The position numbers and the translations under genes are program-made. The notes under the pieces were generated by a model. It made no database searches. It saw nothing but the letters and a program-made list of their open reading frames with translations, and was not told where the DNA came from. Of a stretch of 64,000 nucleotides of DNA, positions 1 to 10,720 are shown one piece after another (the first letter of the stretch is position 1; each line of letters begins with the position of its first letter). Source of the DNA: Monosporascus cannonballus (lineage: Eukaryota; Ascomycota; Sordariomycetes; Xylariales). Location: contig QJNS01000053.1 in the NCBI GenBank assembly GCA_004154925.1, positions 186,001-250,000 of the forward strand, written 5' to 3'.

Positions 1-95
1 AAGTTACTTTATTACTCAGACTTCTATAATACTTCTGCTAACATAAACCCGTCGACTTAAGGTTTAATAGTTGGTTAAACCGCATAGCCGTCACA
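1..95 (+). repeat. 3' end of a Gy1-family LTR cut by the window edge
   Basis: The sequence ends in GCCGTCACA and matches the terminal 95 bases of the complete LTRs at 8186-8572, 49343-49731 and 55635-56023. The rest lies outside the window. It is the target in which element A landed: its last A plus TAAA is the copy of the ATAAA duplication that recurs at 8573-8577. Whether it was a solo LTR or the 3' LTR of a full element cannot be told. Confidence 0.85.
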
Positions 96-99
96 TAAA

Positions 100-411
100 T
101 GTTATGACCCAACTGGCTTGGCGGGCCTAAGAACGGTCGGGATGAGAAAAAACTAGACTCGACATAGAAACTAATTACGTGATGAGCTTAAGGCTTTTAG
201 AGGTCTTAGTATCTTAAGCTCCTTAAGTTATGCAGAAGGGTAAAAGAGCTTAGAGAACTTAAGAGGTGAAATATCTTAAATATTTTAAGCCAGAGATAAA
301 ATATATAGGGAAGTTATTTCTATAATTTAGATAATAATAATTTGTAATATAAATTCGTTATTTTCCAATATTTTTAATATTGCGAAATATAATTAATTAT
401 TACGCCTTATA
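100..411 (+). repeat. 5' LTR of gypsy element A, internally deleted
   Basis: Starts TGTTATGACCC and carries the AAG-rich middle module of its subfamily (repeated CTTAAG-type words at 190-290). Compared with the 3' LTR it jumps from the TATTGCGAAAT segment directly to a degenerate terminal GCCTTATA, so about 90 bases near the end are lost. After it comes the leader motif shared with G, E and I (AAGTTTTATTTAGTAATA). The 3' limit is uncertain by about 10 bases. Confidence 0.7.
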
Positions 412-3400
412 AGTTTTATTTAGTAATATGACGAAACTATAAATAATATTAATGACAGTATATTTATTCATTAGTAATGAATTTACGAAATTTATAAAAA
501 AATATATATTAAAAATCATTTTGTTTAATTAAAATTCTTTTCATAATTAGATTTTTCAAACGTACGTTTTATTTATTTTAAAACGAAAAATGCCAACATT
601 ATAAAATTATTCAGACGATAGACAAAAGATTCGAAGAAAAAAAAACAAAACTCACTATAATTATATTTTTAAAATGTAAATTATTTAATATTATTTTTAT
701 AAAGTTATAATGATTTGTAATATAATATAGAATATCTTTTAAGTATTTTCGGATTTACTCTATTAAATTAAATTTTTGAGATAAAATTATAATAACATAA
801 TTTATCGCAAATATAATTATATACTTGAAATTCGTTATAAAACTTTATTATTGTATTAATTAAAAATATTAAAGTAATATAAAGATATAACAATTACGAA
901 TAATTAGAATAAATGTTAGCAAATGTTATCCAAATAATAAAATAAAAAACAAAAGCCGAAATATAAATTTAATAATTGCGATAAAAAAGGTTATTTATAG
1001 TAACATATTTATTATATTAATATTTAAATTAAATTATAGACCGAAAATATTAATAATTAAGTTTTTTTAATTACTTACACAACTTTTATGAAATTTATTC
1101 AAAATAAATTAAGTCGAAGTTTTATTAAATTCTATCTTTTTAAAAATTAACATTAATAATAAATAATATATTTCATATATATAAGTTAAAAACATATATA
1201 TATTATGAAGATTCTACATATATTTCATATTAATATATTTAGTAATATAACTGTAATGTAGTTGAAAGCTTGTTGCATGCGCTCTTATAAGGTGGATTTG
1301 GGTGTCCAAATCTCAAGTGGGGTTTGGAATTGTTCATCTTTTGGTCCTGTGGTTAGCGTTGCACTCTCGCTTATCTCACAATAACGCCAGAACTTATAGA
1401 ATTCGAAACAGTTTAATGTAAAAACAAAAGCTAAATAAAATATTATAATTATAGCAAAATAAAGAGCTATTAAAATATTTGCAAAAAGGTTTAAAAACAA
1501 GGTAATTAAATACCCGTTTTGGAGAAATAATTAATTAATTAAAACGGTAAAGTATTTAATAGAAATGAATAAAATATATATATAATTTAAATTCATTACG
1601 AATAAATTTTAATATCACAAAAGATCTAACGCACAATACGAAAAGCTAAAATATTATATTAAAAAGTATTCGAAAAATAATTAAAAATATTTATTTCGAG
1701 AATGTTAATAAATATAAGAGTATTTACGCCGTATATTATATAGAGCCAAAATATTAGAAATATATTAACTAAATATAATTTATTTATTAACGTATTATAT
1801 ATATATATAAAGAGACTCTTTTTTTCTGAATTAAGTCGGAAATAACAAAATAAATAAGCGGTGCTATTAATATTTTAAAATTATTATTCTAGAAAGTAAT
1901 ATTAATAAAAGTCCCAGGTTGATTTTTTTAATTAATATAATTATATATTTGGAAAACAATATTTTAATATATTATACAAAGTATTATTAAAACGTTATTA
2001 TAAACCTTCGTTTTTAATTATTATTTATAGGAAATAGGAAAGAATTGTATATATTACGTAAGAAATACGATATTTTATTTAAAACATTTATTAAAAATAA
2101 AATAAAGTATGAAAAACTGAATCTGATGATATATAGTAGACGAAAAACATTTTCTTCATAAAATAAACAATTATAAATTATTTAAAAAATCGAATATAAT
2201 TTAACTATTAAATATGACAGCAAAAGAAATATAATAATGTAATATACTATACTAACAAAGATAAATAAGGTTTAAAAATTGGAAAATGTTAAAAGAAAAA
2301 AGTTATTTAAAAAAGACTTCTAAAGGAATAAGAATTAAAAAAATTAAATAATTCTTGAAAATATTTTTTAAACGTAATAATAAAAGTTCTTAATAACTTT
2401 ATAATTTCAAATATGCGAAATTAAACGTATTAGTCTATTGTAATAACAAATTACAGAGCTTTAAACGAAAATTATATTATATTAAATAATGTTAATAAAT
2501 TTCTTTTATTACTAAGATATTCTTTAGCACCCTGTATTATTATAAATATTAAATATTAAAATTTGTTTTGCGATAACGAAGGCCTTAATAGCAAAATTAA
2601 TGAATTTAAGATTTTTATTTAAAATTAGTATTAAATAATAAATTTCGATATCGTTTTGCTTGACAATTCTAGTATAATTTAAAATTATTATACTTATATT
2701 AGTATGGAACTTGAATTAAAGAAATAACTACTTAAATAAGGTTCGTTTTACATCTCGTTAATAAATTTAAAAAATTAAATGTTTTAATATTCGATTAGAT
2801 AAAATAACGATTATAAGCTAAAAAAATACGATAAATACTTTATTAATGAAAACTATAAGATATAAAAAGGATTTTTAAAAACGTAACGTGCGATGATTGT
2901 TATTATTAAAATACGGGTTAAATAAATATGTCATCATTTAAAAGAATAATTTGAAAAATTAAAAGATTTAATTAATATATTATTATAATATTATTCATAT
3001 AAATAGTTTTTAAAAAAGAATGAATTACGAAATTTTTAATATATAACGAATAAGCTTATAAAACAATGTTAAAAAAAGATATATTTACGAAGTTTTAATT
3101 TAATTATAATTTTAACGAAAATGAAGTACGCGATTTTAAAAACTATTTAAAAAATAGATTATAAAAGCATAAATTCAACTTTTAAAAGTATTTATAAATC
3201 ACTTCTTATTTTTCGTAATTAAAAAATAATACTTTATAATATTTCATTCTAAAAATAAATATAACTTTATAGAAATTACTATATATAAATAAAAACGTTT
3301 TTATCACGAATTATAAATTATTCGAATAATTAGTTTTACTAATACAGAGTAAAAATATATTAGTAATTGTTAAACTAATAATAAATTATACATTGCGACA

Positions 3401-4958
3401 ATACTTTTATATTCTTATTATGCGTTATTGTAATGGTTTTTATATTTAGTCGAAAATAAGAAGAAAAAATTAAATACGTTTATAAATATTTTTAAATTTT
3501 AAAAAGCGTTAAATTGTTAATTGAAGGAAAAAAAACTAATTTTATAAATAAAAATTAAATATGCCAAACGTATAATTAGTGTAAAATATACAAAACTAAA
3601 ATTTAAACATTGTTATAAATGTAGAACAATAAACGATAATTATGGTTAAAAAGGCATAAATATTTCTTGGCTCAGCTAATTATTATTAAAAGTGAATTGA
3701 AAATTTTACTACAATTATTGTATTTTTAATTAATTTTATTAAAATCATTTTAAATGTTATAAATAAAAAAGTATTTAAGAAAATTAAAAATATAAGTATT
3801 AATAGGCTAATTTTATTTATATACGAATTAATACATTTTACTAAATTAAAAAGGGATAGTTTAAATTACGTGTTAAACGTAATAATGAAATAATGTGATA
3901 ATTAAAATAAATTCTATTTTATCTTATATCTTTTGAATAAATTAATCTAAATCGCATGTAATTATATTATCTCGGTTCAAAATCTATACGTATTGCTATA
4001 GTTTTTTAGAAATGTATATAAGCATTTAATAAAAGGTCTATTAAATTAAGATGTATATATATTAAGTTTGTTTTATTTATTTTATTATAATTAAAGAATT
4101 TACGGAACAATAATTATAATACGTAAAAATGACCAATTTCGATTTTGTTACTATTTATAAAAAAAGTTTAAAAACCGGCGAAAACAATATTTTAAGTAGG
4201 CAATGAAATTTCGAAGTACAATTAATTGAAATAGATTCTACAATTTTGGATATTGTTTTTAAAATTATAACAGCAATTTATTAATAACTAATTAATTAAA
4301 TATACTCTGAATTTTATATATTTCTTAAAATAGGTGTAGTATACGATATATATAAATATTATAATATAAATGGTACGAAAATTTACAATTCGTATTAATT
4401 TCAAAAATATTATAAAATTTAATCATTGTACATTTTCTTACTAGATGTTCTTTATACGAAAATATAACAATGATAATATGTTATAATAAGAGTTTTCTAA
4501 TCGTCGACAAAATTTCGAACTTTTCTTTAATTTTGTACTTCATTAAAACGATATTAATATGGAACAAATAACATATTCTTTTCTCGAAATATTGTTAATA
4601 TATACGGATTATACAATAAAAATGTTTTTAATAATGAAATTACGTTTGCTGTAGAGTTTTTAAACAAATTATACTATACATTGATTTAAATTATAAATTA
4701 TTTATTTCGTTTAAATTTTAATGCTACTAAGAAAAAATACAATTAAATTAAACGATTTAAACCTACTTAACATCTTATATTAATTATTCTAAAAATACTA
4801 AAGTAATTTTAATACAAGTAAAATTTGACTTTATATGTAATATTAACAAAATACATACGATAAATTGATCAATATTAAAATAATATTTATATTAAAATAA
4901 TATCAATATATGTATTAATAATAAAAAACAGAAATATATACTGAATAAAATAAATTAA
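412..4958 (+). pseudogene. gag-pol remnant of gypsy element A, 5' part
   Basis: This would encode Gag and the protease, reverse transcriptase, RNase H and part of the integrase, acting in cytoplasmic virus-like particles. RIP has left no frame open for more than a few dozen codons. Recognisable pieces are the Gag knuckle region near 1390-1450 (best seen as its antisense, which matches the antisense of copies E and G), an RT thumb-side block near 3440-3500 with residues EEKIKYVYK, and the integrase block near 4540-4720. A pogo transposon entered at the TA at 4959-4960 and separates this part from its 3' remainder at 7185. A GC-balanced patch at about 1262-1380 is foreign to the family. Confidence 0.7.
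1262..1380. other. GC-balanced patch inside the gag remnant, with a hairpin
   Basis: About 120 bases of near-normal composition sit between AT-saturated flanks. The gag sequence resumes at AATAACGCCAGAACTTATA, which matches copy G near 50520-50545. The patch contains a perfect 7 bp stem with a 4-base loop (1295-1301 and 1306-1312). It is not present at the equivalent place in copies E, G or I. I found no coherent tRNA fold or family match. Confidence 0.5.
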
Positions 4959-4960
4959 TA

Positions 4961-5007
4961 GCGTACTAGATAAGCTCGCGAGATGAACAAGTTCGCGGGA
5001 TACTTTT
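4961..5007 (+). repeat. left terminal inverted repeat of the pogo element
   Basis: Begins GCGTACTAGATAAGCTCGCG and pairs with the reverse complement of 7136-7182, which begins ACGTAGCAAATAAGCTTGCG. Most mismatches are transitions of the RIP type. TA precedes it. Confidence 0.85.
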
Positions 5008-5071
5008 TCTGATATTTCTACCACTTAATTTTAACTATTTATTTCTTAATAACCATAATACAGAACGATTT

Positions 5072-7106
5072 ATGAAAATATTTAATATAAATTTAGCCGT
5101 CCAGATTAAGAAGAGTAATCTAAAACGTAATTTTAAAAAACTTAATTTTATTTATAACGTTCTGTATTGTATATTAAAAACGCGATTTAATAATAAATGC
5201 GACCGAACCGGTATCGTTTTCCAATTGCGAAAATTAACGCCGACCGAAAAGCAATCGATTATCGACCAAATCCTTAACTTAGATACGCGAACGTTTTCAG
5301 TCCAGCTTCAACATATTAAAAATATAGCGAACCTGCTGCTTATTTAACGTATTACCGAACGCGTTGATATTAAATAGACGTCGAACTGTGTTAAACGGCA
5401 AAAAAACTTTAGATATATTTAAATCGAAAATCCAGAAACGTTTCACAAATAATTCGAATTTATTCGAATTATAATCGCGAAATATGGTATTACAAAAAAA
5501 GATATATATAATTTCAACAAAACGGGCTTTTCAATAAGGCTTTTTATAATAATAGGTATAAGAATTATTAATATTAAAAAAATATAAAAACCTTAAATAA
5601 GCGCAATAAGAAAATAAAAATTAAATAAAGGTTATTTAAATTATTAATATGCAAAATTAGATTTTATCGTTATTTATTAATATAGCGATAAGAAACTCTT
5701 TAGGATTTTAATTTTTAAAAAACTTATTATTAACAGGGTAAAAAATCAATTTAAATGATAATAATTAAATAATGAATAAATTGAGTTTAAAATAAGTCCA
5801 ATATTTCGATTAATATATTTGAACGCGTGCGAAAAAATTAAAATGTTTTTTTATCCTCGACGATTACGAAAGTTATTATTCGATAAAATTAGAAAACTAT
5901 TGCACGAATAACGATATTATTACATTTTATATATTTACTTATTTTTCTTATCGACTTTAATTTTTTGACGTATCTTGTTTTTTTACTTTAAAACGCGTTT
6001 ATTCGTTTTATATCGAGATTTTAATACGACGTTATTATATTTATATTGCGGAAGCTTTTTTCACCGGTTTTTACGACGCATTTAATGCTATTATAACGCC
6101 TGATAATATCAAATCTGGATTTGTAAAAACTAAGCTTGTTTTATTTGATCTTAATAACATTTTTTCCGATCTAAAAATTTCTTTAGTTATACTTATACCG
6201 ACCGTTTCGCCGCTTACTTCCGCCGGTTTTATTTTTTTTTCTTTCCTTTAAAACTTTTAAAAATATTCGTAAAATAATAAAGCAATAACGTTATTTAGAA
6301 AGAAAAATTAAAAATTACTAAAGTAGTTCGCCGATAAAAATAATACAATCGGTAAATTTTTTTTAACAAACAGTAATTTGTTACTTTTATATCAAATTGT
6401 TTTTCTTCGAAAAAAAAAACCGCCCAATTACGCAAAACGAATTATATTTTGAATAAACGTCGAACGACCAAAAATAAACGTTTTCAAAAATGAAAAATAC
6501 TTATTATACAAAAGGGACAAGCTGTGACGAGCTAGGGGGCTTAACCAACTATTAAACCTCAGTCGTACAGGTTTATGTTAGCAGGAGTATCGTGGGAATC
6601 TGAGCAATAAATACGGTAATCGTGTTACGTTTCGTAATACCAAGAATGCCTTGGGTAACGATATTGTATTGCAAGCTGAAGTTATCTAGATTATGGAAAT
6701 AATAAGCGTATATATCTTCCTTTTTTGGCTTGATCGCCTATAATCATACGGCTGGTGGTAATCATGATTGCTTACGATCCCCTTTGATTACCTCTGATCA
6801 CTGGCTTGGCAGTGATCACCGTCACGTGACCTATAGGGTGGTCCGTGTGATCTTTGTTTGACCGTTTCTTGAGGCCGAAGCTTGTTGGGTCGTAACACAA
6901 GCTTTTGTAGCCGAAAAAAGGTGGTGGTAAAAAAATTCAGCTAATAACGGCTAAAGGTAATTATCGTAAAAAATATTAAAACGAAAAAACGAAAATACGG
7001 CATTTGCAGCAAGTCCGGACATAATGCGTCTATTTATAAAAAAGTTATAGATACTTTTAATAAAAATACCCGATTGATTTTTGTTAATTTGATATATTAT
7101 AGTTAA
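5072..7106 (+). pseudogene. pogo/Fot1-family DDE transposase, broken
   Basis: The first 91 codons are open and read through the HTH/CENP-B-type DNA-binding region typical of Fot1 transposases (near 5228-5345, LTPTEKQSIIDQILNLDTRT and then IKNIANLLL). Further on, the DDE-region hallmark IIAKYGITKKDIYNFNKTGF is readable near 5467-5535. The C-terminal knuckle, Y-G-I-C-S-K-SGHNA, lies near 6994-7030; its first Cys reads Tyr, a G-to-A change. Stops such as TAG for TGG interrupt the frame, and a solo LTR at 6523-6897 splits the 3' third. The start was chosen at the first ATG after the TIR. It once moved the element between TA sites; it is now inactive. Confidence 0.85.
6523..6897 (-). repeat. solo LTR of the Gy1 family inside the pogo element, TSD CAAGC
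   Basis: Read on the plus strand it starts TGTGACGAGC and ends CGTAACA, with CAAGC on both sides (6518-6522 and 6898-6902). No internal retrotransposon sequence accompanies it, so it is a product of LTR-LTR recombination. It is far less AT-mutated than neighbouring LTRs, so it is probably the youngest layer here. Its middle module is built from TGATC/GATCA words and contains a CACGTG site at 6823-6828. Strand follows the gag-pol direction of related elements. Confidence 0.92.
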
Positions 7107-7135
7107 TTAATTTGAGTTTGTTGTTACGAGATGCT

Positions 7136-7182
7136 AAAAGTATTCCGTAAGCTTATTTGTCTCGCAAGCTTATTTGCTACGT
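7136..7182 (-). repeat. right terminal inverted repeat of the pogo element
   Basis: Reverse-complement partner of 4961-5007, with the TA duplication at 7183-7184 just outside. Confidence 0.85.
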
Positions 7183-7184
7183 TA

Positions 7185-8185
7185 TTATAATTGAAAAAGA
7201 TAGAGATATTATTTTTAAAAAGGACAAATAATTTATTTCGTTATAGAATAACATTATGAAAAAACACTTAATAAAATGCTTGATTTTAAATATATCGATT
7301 TATAAAAAATATGAAAAAATATTTTAATAAAAATTAAATGATAGTTCGTTTTCTATATTTCATTACGTAAGTTAACAGTGCATAGTAGTAAAATTTATAC
7401 GAAATAAAATAATATAGAAATCGAAAATAAAATCGTATACGAAATAGAATATATTTTAGATATACAGAAAAAAACGATTATATTCAGTAGCTACTTAAAT
7501 AAAAAAACTATCCGGGTTTCAAAAATATTTGCAAATTCCTAAAGAGTAGTATAAACGCCTAATATCTATTATAAACTTTTTATTAATAACGGCGAAAACG
7601 TTTTACGAAATGTTTAAGTTAATGATTAATTAATTAATAATATTAAGACTGTTTCACTCGAAAAATGCTATAGTTAATACAGATATATTTAATTCGGCTG
7701 CTAATTATTTTTATTTCCGTTTAAAATATTCTAATACTTTTATTATTATAACACTTTTAAAATTATGATGAAATATATGTACATCTCGACGATAAAAAAT
7801 TTGTCCTTACTTTTAAAGGCGGTCTAATTTGTTTATAGAAGTATATAACGTTTTTCGAATTTGTTTATCTTTACATTTTAAACGATTTTTTTCGTTAAAA
7901 ATCTTTTCCATTTAGCATTGGATAGCGCAGAAGCGATATAAGGATTACTATAAGAAATATATTACGTACATTTTTTAAAATCCTAAAAAACATTTTATTT
8001 TATTTCTTTCTCAATAACGAGAATAATAAAGTATAATAAAACCTCAACAAATAATTTATGTTATTACAAAAAACGTTAATACGTTCATACGAACGTATTT
8101 TTTCAATACCACTCAATATAGTAAATAAAAAATAAAAGAAATTTACAAAATATTCGAAAAGAAAATTTTGAAAGAGAAAAAATCG
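7185..8185 (+). pseudogene. 3' remainder of gypsy element A between the pogo insertion and the 3' LTR
   Basis: This is the continuation of element A after the TA target site, so it should cover the integrase C-terminus and the region before the 3' LTR. It is saturated with stops in all frames. I could not read a clear domain, nor a convincing opposite-strand ORF like those in C, D and G. Assignment rests on its position between the pogo element and the 3' LTR. Confidence 0.6.
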
Positions 8186-8572
8186 TACTATAACCCAACT
8201 AGTTCAGTAGACCTAAACACGATCGAAAAAAAACCTAAATCCAATACAGAAATTAATTACGTAATACATTTAAAGCTTTTAAAAAATTTAGCACCTTCAG
8301 TTTTTTAAATGGTATAAAAACTTAAAAAGCGTTAAAAAACGCAAAAAGTTAAACATTTTAAATATTCGAAATCAAATATAAAATATATATATTCGTTATG
8401 TTTAGAATTTAAAAAATAGCAGCTTATAATGTAAATTTATTATCTAAAATACTTTTAATATTACGAAACGTAACCAGTTACGGTATTTATTACTCAAAAT
8501 CTCACGATACTCCTGCGAACATAAACCCGTACGACTTACGTTTAATAATTGGTTAAACCTCTAGCCGTCATA
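8186..8572 (+). repeat. 3' LTR of gypsy element A
   Basis: 387 bases, starting TACTATAACCC (TGTTATAACCC after RIP) and ending GCCGTCATA, followed by the ATAAA duplication. It aligns with 100-411 and supplies the segment missing there. Confidence 0.88.
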
Positions 8573-8577
8573 ATAAA

Positions 8578-9541
8578 ATATAAGGAAATAGATATGTAAG
8601 CGAGGTAATGGCCGAGGAAGTGCAGACCATTCTAAGAAATAGATAGATTAACAGATTTCTATCTAGATTATATGCGTATTCGCCCGGGTATAGGATTTTG
8701 TAATTGTCCTAAGCAGGTAGGTCGGCGACTAGTCGCCGACATTTAACCGTACCTTTCGTATTTTTTATTTCGTTATATTGCTTCTTCTTTTTTAATTATT
8801 AGTCCCTAATAGCTCTTACTAGCTGTATACTGCGTTATAATTAATACAGCGTTAAGTTATACGCTATTATTATAAGCTATTGATATTTTATCAGCGTTTA
8901 ATAAATTTATACATTTATTACCCCCGACGCCGTTAATATGGAACCGGTTAAAGAACGTTTTCCGATTGAAATATTATTAATTTCTATGTTGATATTTTTT
9001 TATAAATATTTTATTTTTGGTTTCTGTGTATATTTCTCTTTTTTCGTCGAATAATCGGTCATTTCCCCTTTGTTTATTCTCTTTTATCGTATATATATAT
9101 ATAGTTTTTTTTAGTTTTCGACCGTTTGTCATGACGATATTTATTCGCGAAAATATTGTTAACAGATCTTAATTTTTCTACGTCCTTGGTTTTTTCGATT
9201 ATATTCGAAAGATCGTCGATAATTCGATAGTTTTCGGTAAACCTTGCCAGCATTATATCGATATTATTTACGTTACCGATCCGTTAAAAATAAACGCCAA
9301 ATTCTACATTTATTACGTTTAGAATAAGAAAATATTTTCGCGTATATTTTTCTCTTTTTTTATATAATTGTTTATTAATCGCCAAATACTTTTGTACCGT
9401 TTTCCGAAATATAATTTAAATAATTTTCCTTTATTACCGTTAAATCGGATAAAAAATAAAAATTAGTATTTTAAGCTAAACCTAGTTGTAATAAATCAAT
9501 ATAATTTAAGTATAGAATGATTTTATTTGAAAATTTTTTTT
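8578..9541. other. unclassified repeat remnant, partly GC-balanced, with a 20-nt perfect palindrome
   Basis: This continues the target DNA that followed the LTR at 1-95 before element A entered. The first 170 bases are of near-normal composition and contain a perfect 20-base palindrome at 8721-8740 (GTCGGCGACTAGTCGCCGAC). The rest is AT-rich. A plus-strand ATG at 8938 opens a short reading frame beginning MEPVKERFPIEILLISM, which has the look of a gag start but matches nothing I recognise. The gypsy LTR at 9542 cuts it off. Confidence 0.45.
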
Positions 9542-9963
9542 TGTGACGGCTAGTGGTTTAACAAACTATTAAACCTTAATCGTACGGGTTTATTTTAACA
9601 GGAGTATCGTAGGAAACTAAGTAATAGATATAATAACGTATTACATTTCGAAATATTAAGGCTGCCTTAAATAATGAATTGTTATTATAAGTTAAAGCTG
9701 TTTAAACTATGAAAATAACGAACTTATATATCTTTTTATAGATCCCGTTAAATCTCCTGGATTATTCCGGATTTATATTAAATAATTGCATAAATTCCGT
9801 TAGACCTCTTAGATTATTCCGAATCCATATCGGATAATTGTATGGATTTCGTTAGACTCCTTAAATTCTTCCGGATCCATATTATGTGGGTTCGACTTAT
9901 TTGGGTCCTATTTCGGTTACCAAATGACCGTTTCCGAAATCCTTTTTTAGTTAAGTTATAATA
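9542..9963 (-). repeat. 3' LTR of gypsy element C
   Basis: On the plus strand it begins TGTGACGGCTAG and ends AAGTTATAATA. The outer 200 bases match all Gy1 LTRs. The middle (about 9745-9890) is three diverged tandem copies of a roughly 65 bp unit containing TTCCGTTAGACC and GATTATTCCGGAT words, a module not shared with the other LTRs. Confidence 0.85.
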
Positions 9964-10031
9964 CGATTTCTTTTTTTTTCCAAATTTTGCTTTTAAAATT
10001 CTTTTGGTAAGTTTTTTCCTTATTTGTTATT

Positions 10032-10720
10032 ATGTCCAATCGAATTATTAAAAATCGCAGTCGTATTAACTCCAAAAAAAACGCGAAACCTTAATTTATT
10101 TTATTTTTTATTTCGATTTTGAAATTATATTTTGTATACCGTTTTTCTGCGTTAATGCTTTATGTATTATATCGGATAGTATAACGCATTATTAATTATA
10201 TATCCTGAAAAAACGCTGGTATTAAAATTTTAATATTTCGTTTTTATCTTAAAATAATATTAATAAGGAAATAAAACGTTTACGATCAAAAAATCTTTTA
10301 CCCGTTAATATCTTCGTAATATTCGTTAAAGATTATTAATAATATTTTGTTATTTAAATAAGGCGTTATCACGTTTAAAATGTTTTCGTATTTAATAAGA
10401 TTTTTTTTCACAAAAAGAGCGTAAAAATAGTTAATTAAGGGCTTTAATTTTTAGATAAACTGGAAAAATTAAAAAAGGCCGATCGCCTAAATGCGGAACG
10501 TAAACGTTTAGAAATTAAGTTTTGCGATATATTTTTCGAATAATTCCATTTTTTAGATTTTATCGTAAATATAAATTAAGACGCGATTATTTCTAGTAAT
10601 TCCGCCGTTATTCGTAAAAGTTTTTCAGTAAACGTTAGGCGCTAATAAAAATTTTAGCAGGTTCTTAGATATTTTCGGAATCCGGGTACTTTTTTATTTA
10701 ATTAAATACTAAATAAGTCC
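10032..10720 (+). pseudogene. opposite-strand ORF between pol and 3' LTR of element C (coiled-coil type), degraded
   Basis: Runs opposite to gag-pol. An ATG at 10032 opens MSNRIIKNRSRINSKKN. A clear charged heptad-like stretch, LEKLKKADRLNAERKRLEIK, is readable near 10458-10520. The same position in D (15428-16000), G (54985-55600) and next to the LTR at 58566 holds comparable charged coiled-coil text. Its function is unknown. It may be an accessory protein of this gypsy family. RIP stops break it repeatedly. Confidence 0.55.

Larger units (their letters stand above)
4961..7182 (+). mobile_element. pogo/Fot1-type DNA transposon, RIP-degraded, with a solo LTR inside
   Basis: A Tc1/mariner-superfamily cut-and-paste element. 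Terminal inverted repeats of about 47 bp (4961-5007 and 7136-7182) are flanked by the expected TA duplication at 4959-4960 and 7183-7184. Subtracting the 375 bp solo LTR and its 5 bp duplication gives 1842 bp, typical of Fot1-like elements. The internal gene is on the plus strand. It interrupts gypsy element A. Confidence 0.9.
100..8572 (+). mobile_element. Ty3/gypsy retrotransposon A (Gy1 family), RIP-degraded, carrying a nested pogo element
   Basis: The element is bounded by family LTRs and by a perfect 5 bp target duplication, ATAAA at 95-99 and 8573-8577. Removing the nested pogo element leaves about 6.25 kb, close to the 6.68 kb of complete copy G. Gag-pol runs on the plus strand. The region around 1400 is antisense-matched to the CCHC knuckle of the other copies, and the block around 4550-4720 matches the integrase core of element I. 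No open gene survives. The 5' LTR is shorter than the 3' LTR because about 90 bases are missing inside it. Confidence 0.85.

Noticed and set aside
1317..1380. Possible tRNA or SINE head in the unmutated patch
   Set aside because: GTGGTTAGC resembles an A-box, but no B-box, anticodon arm or acceptor pairing could be built.
1285..1500. Minus-strand 71-codon hydrophobic ORF
   Set aside because: Its left half lies in the foreign patch and its right half is the antisense of the Gag knuckle region, matching the antisense of copies E and G. It is a shadow, not a gene.
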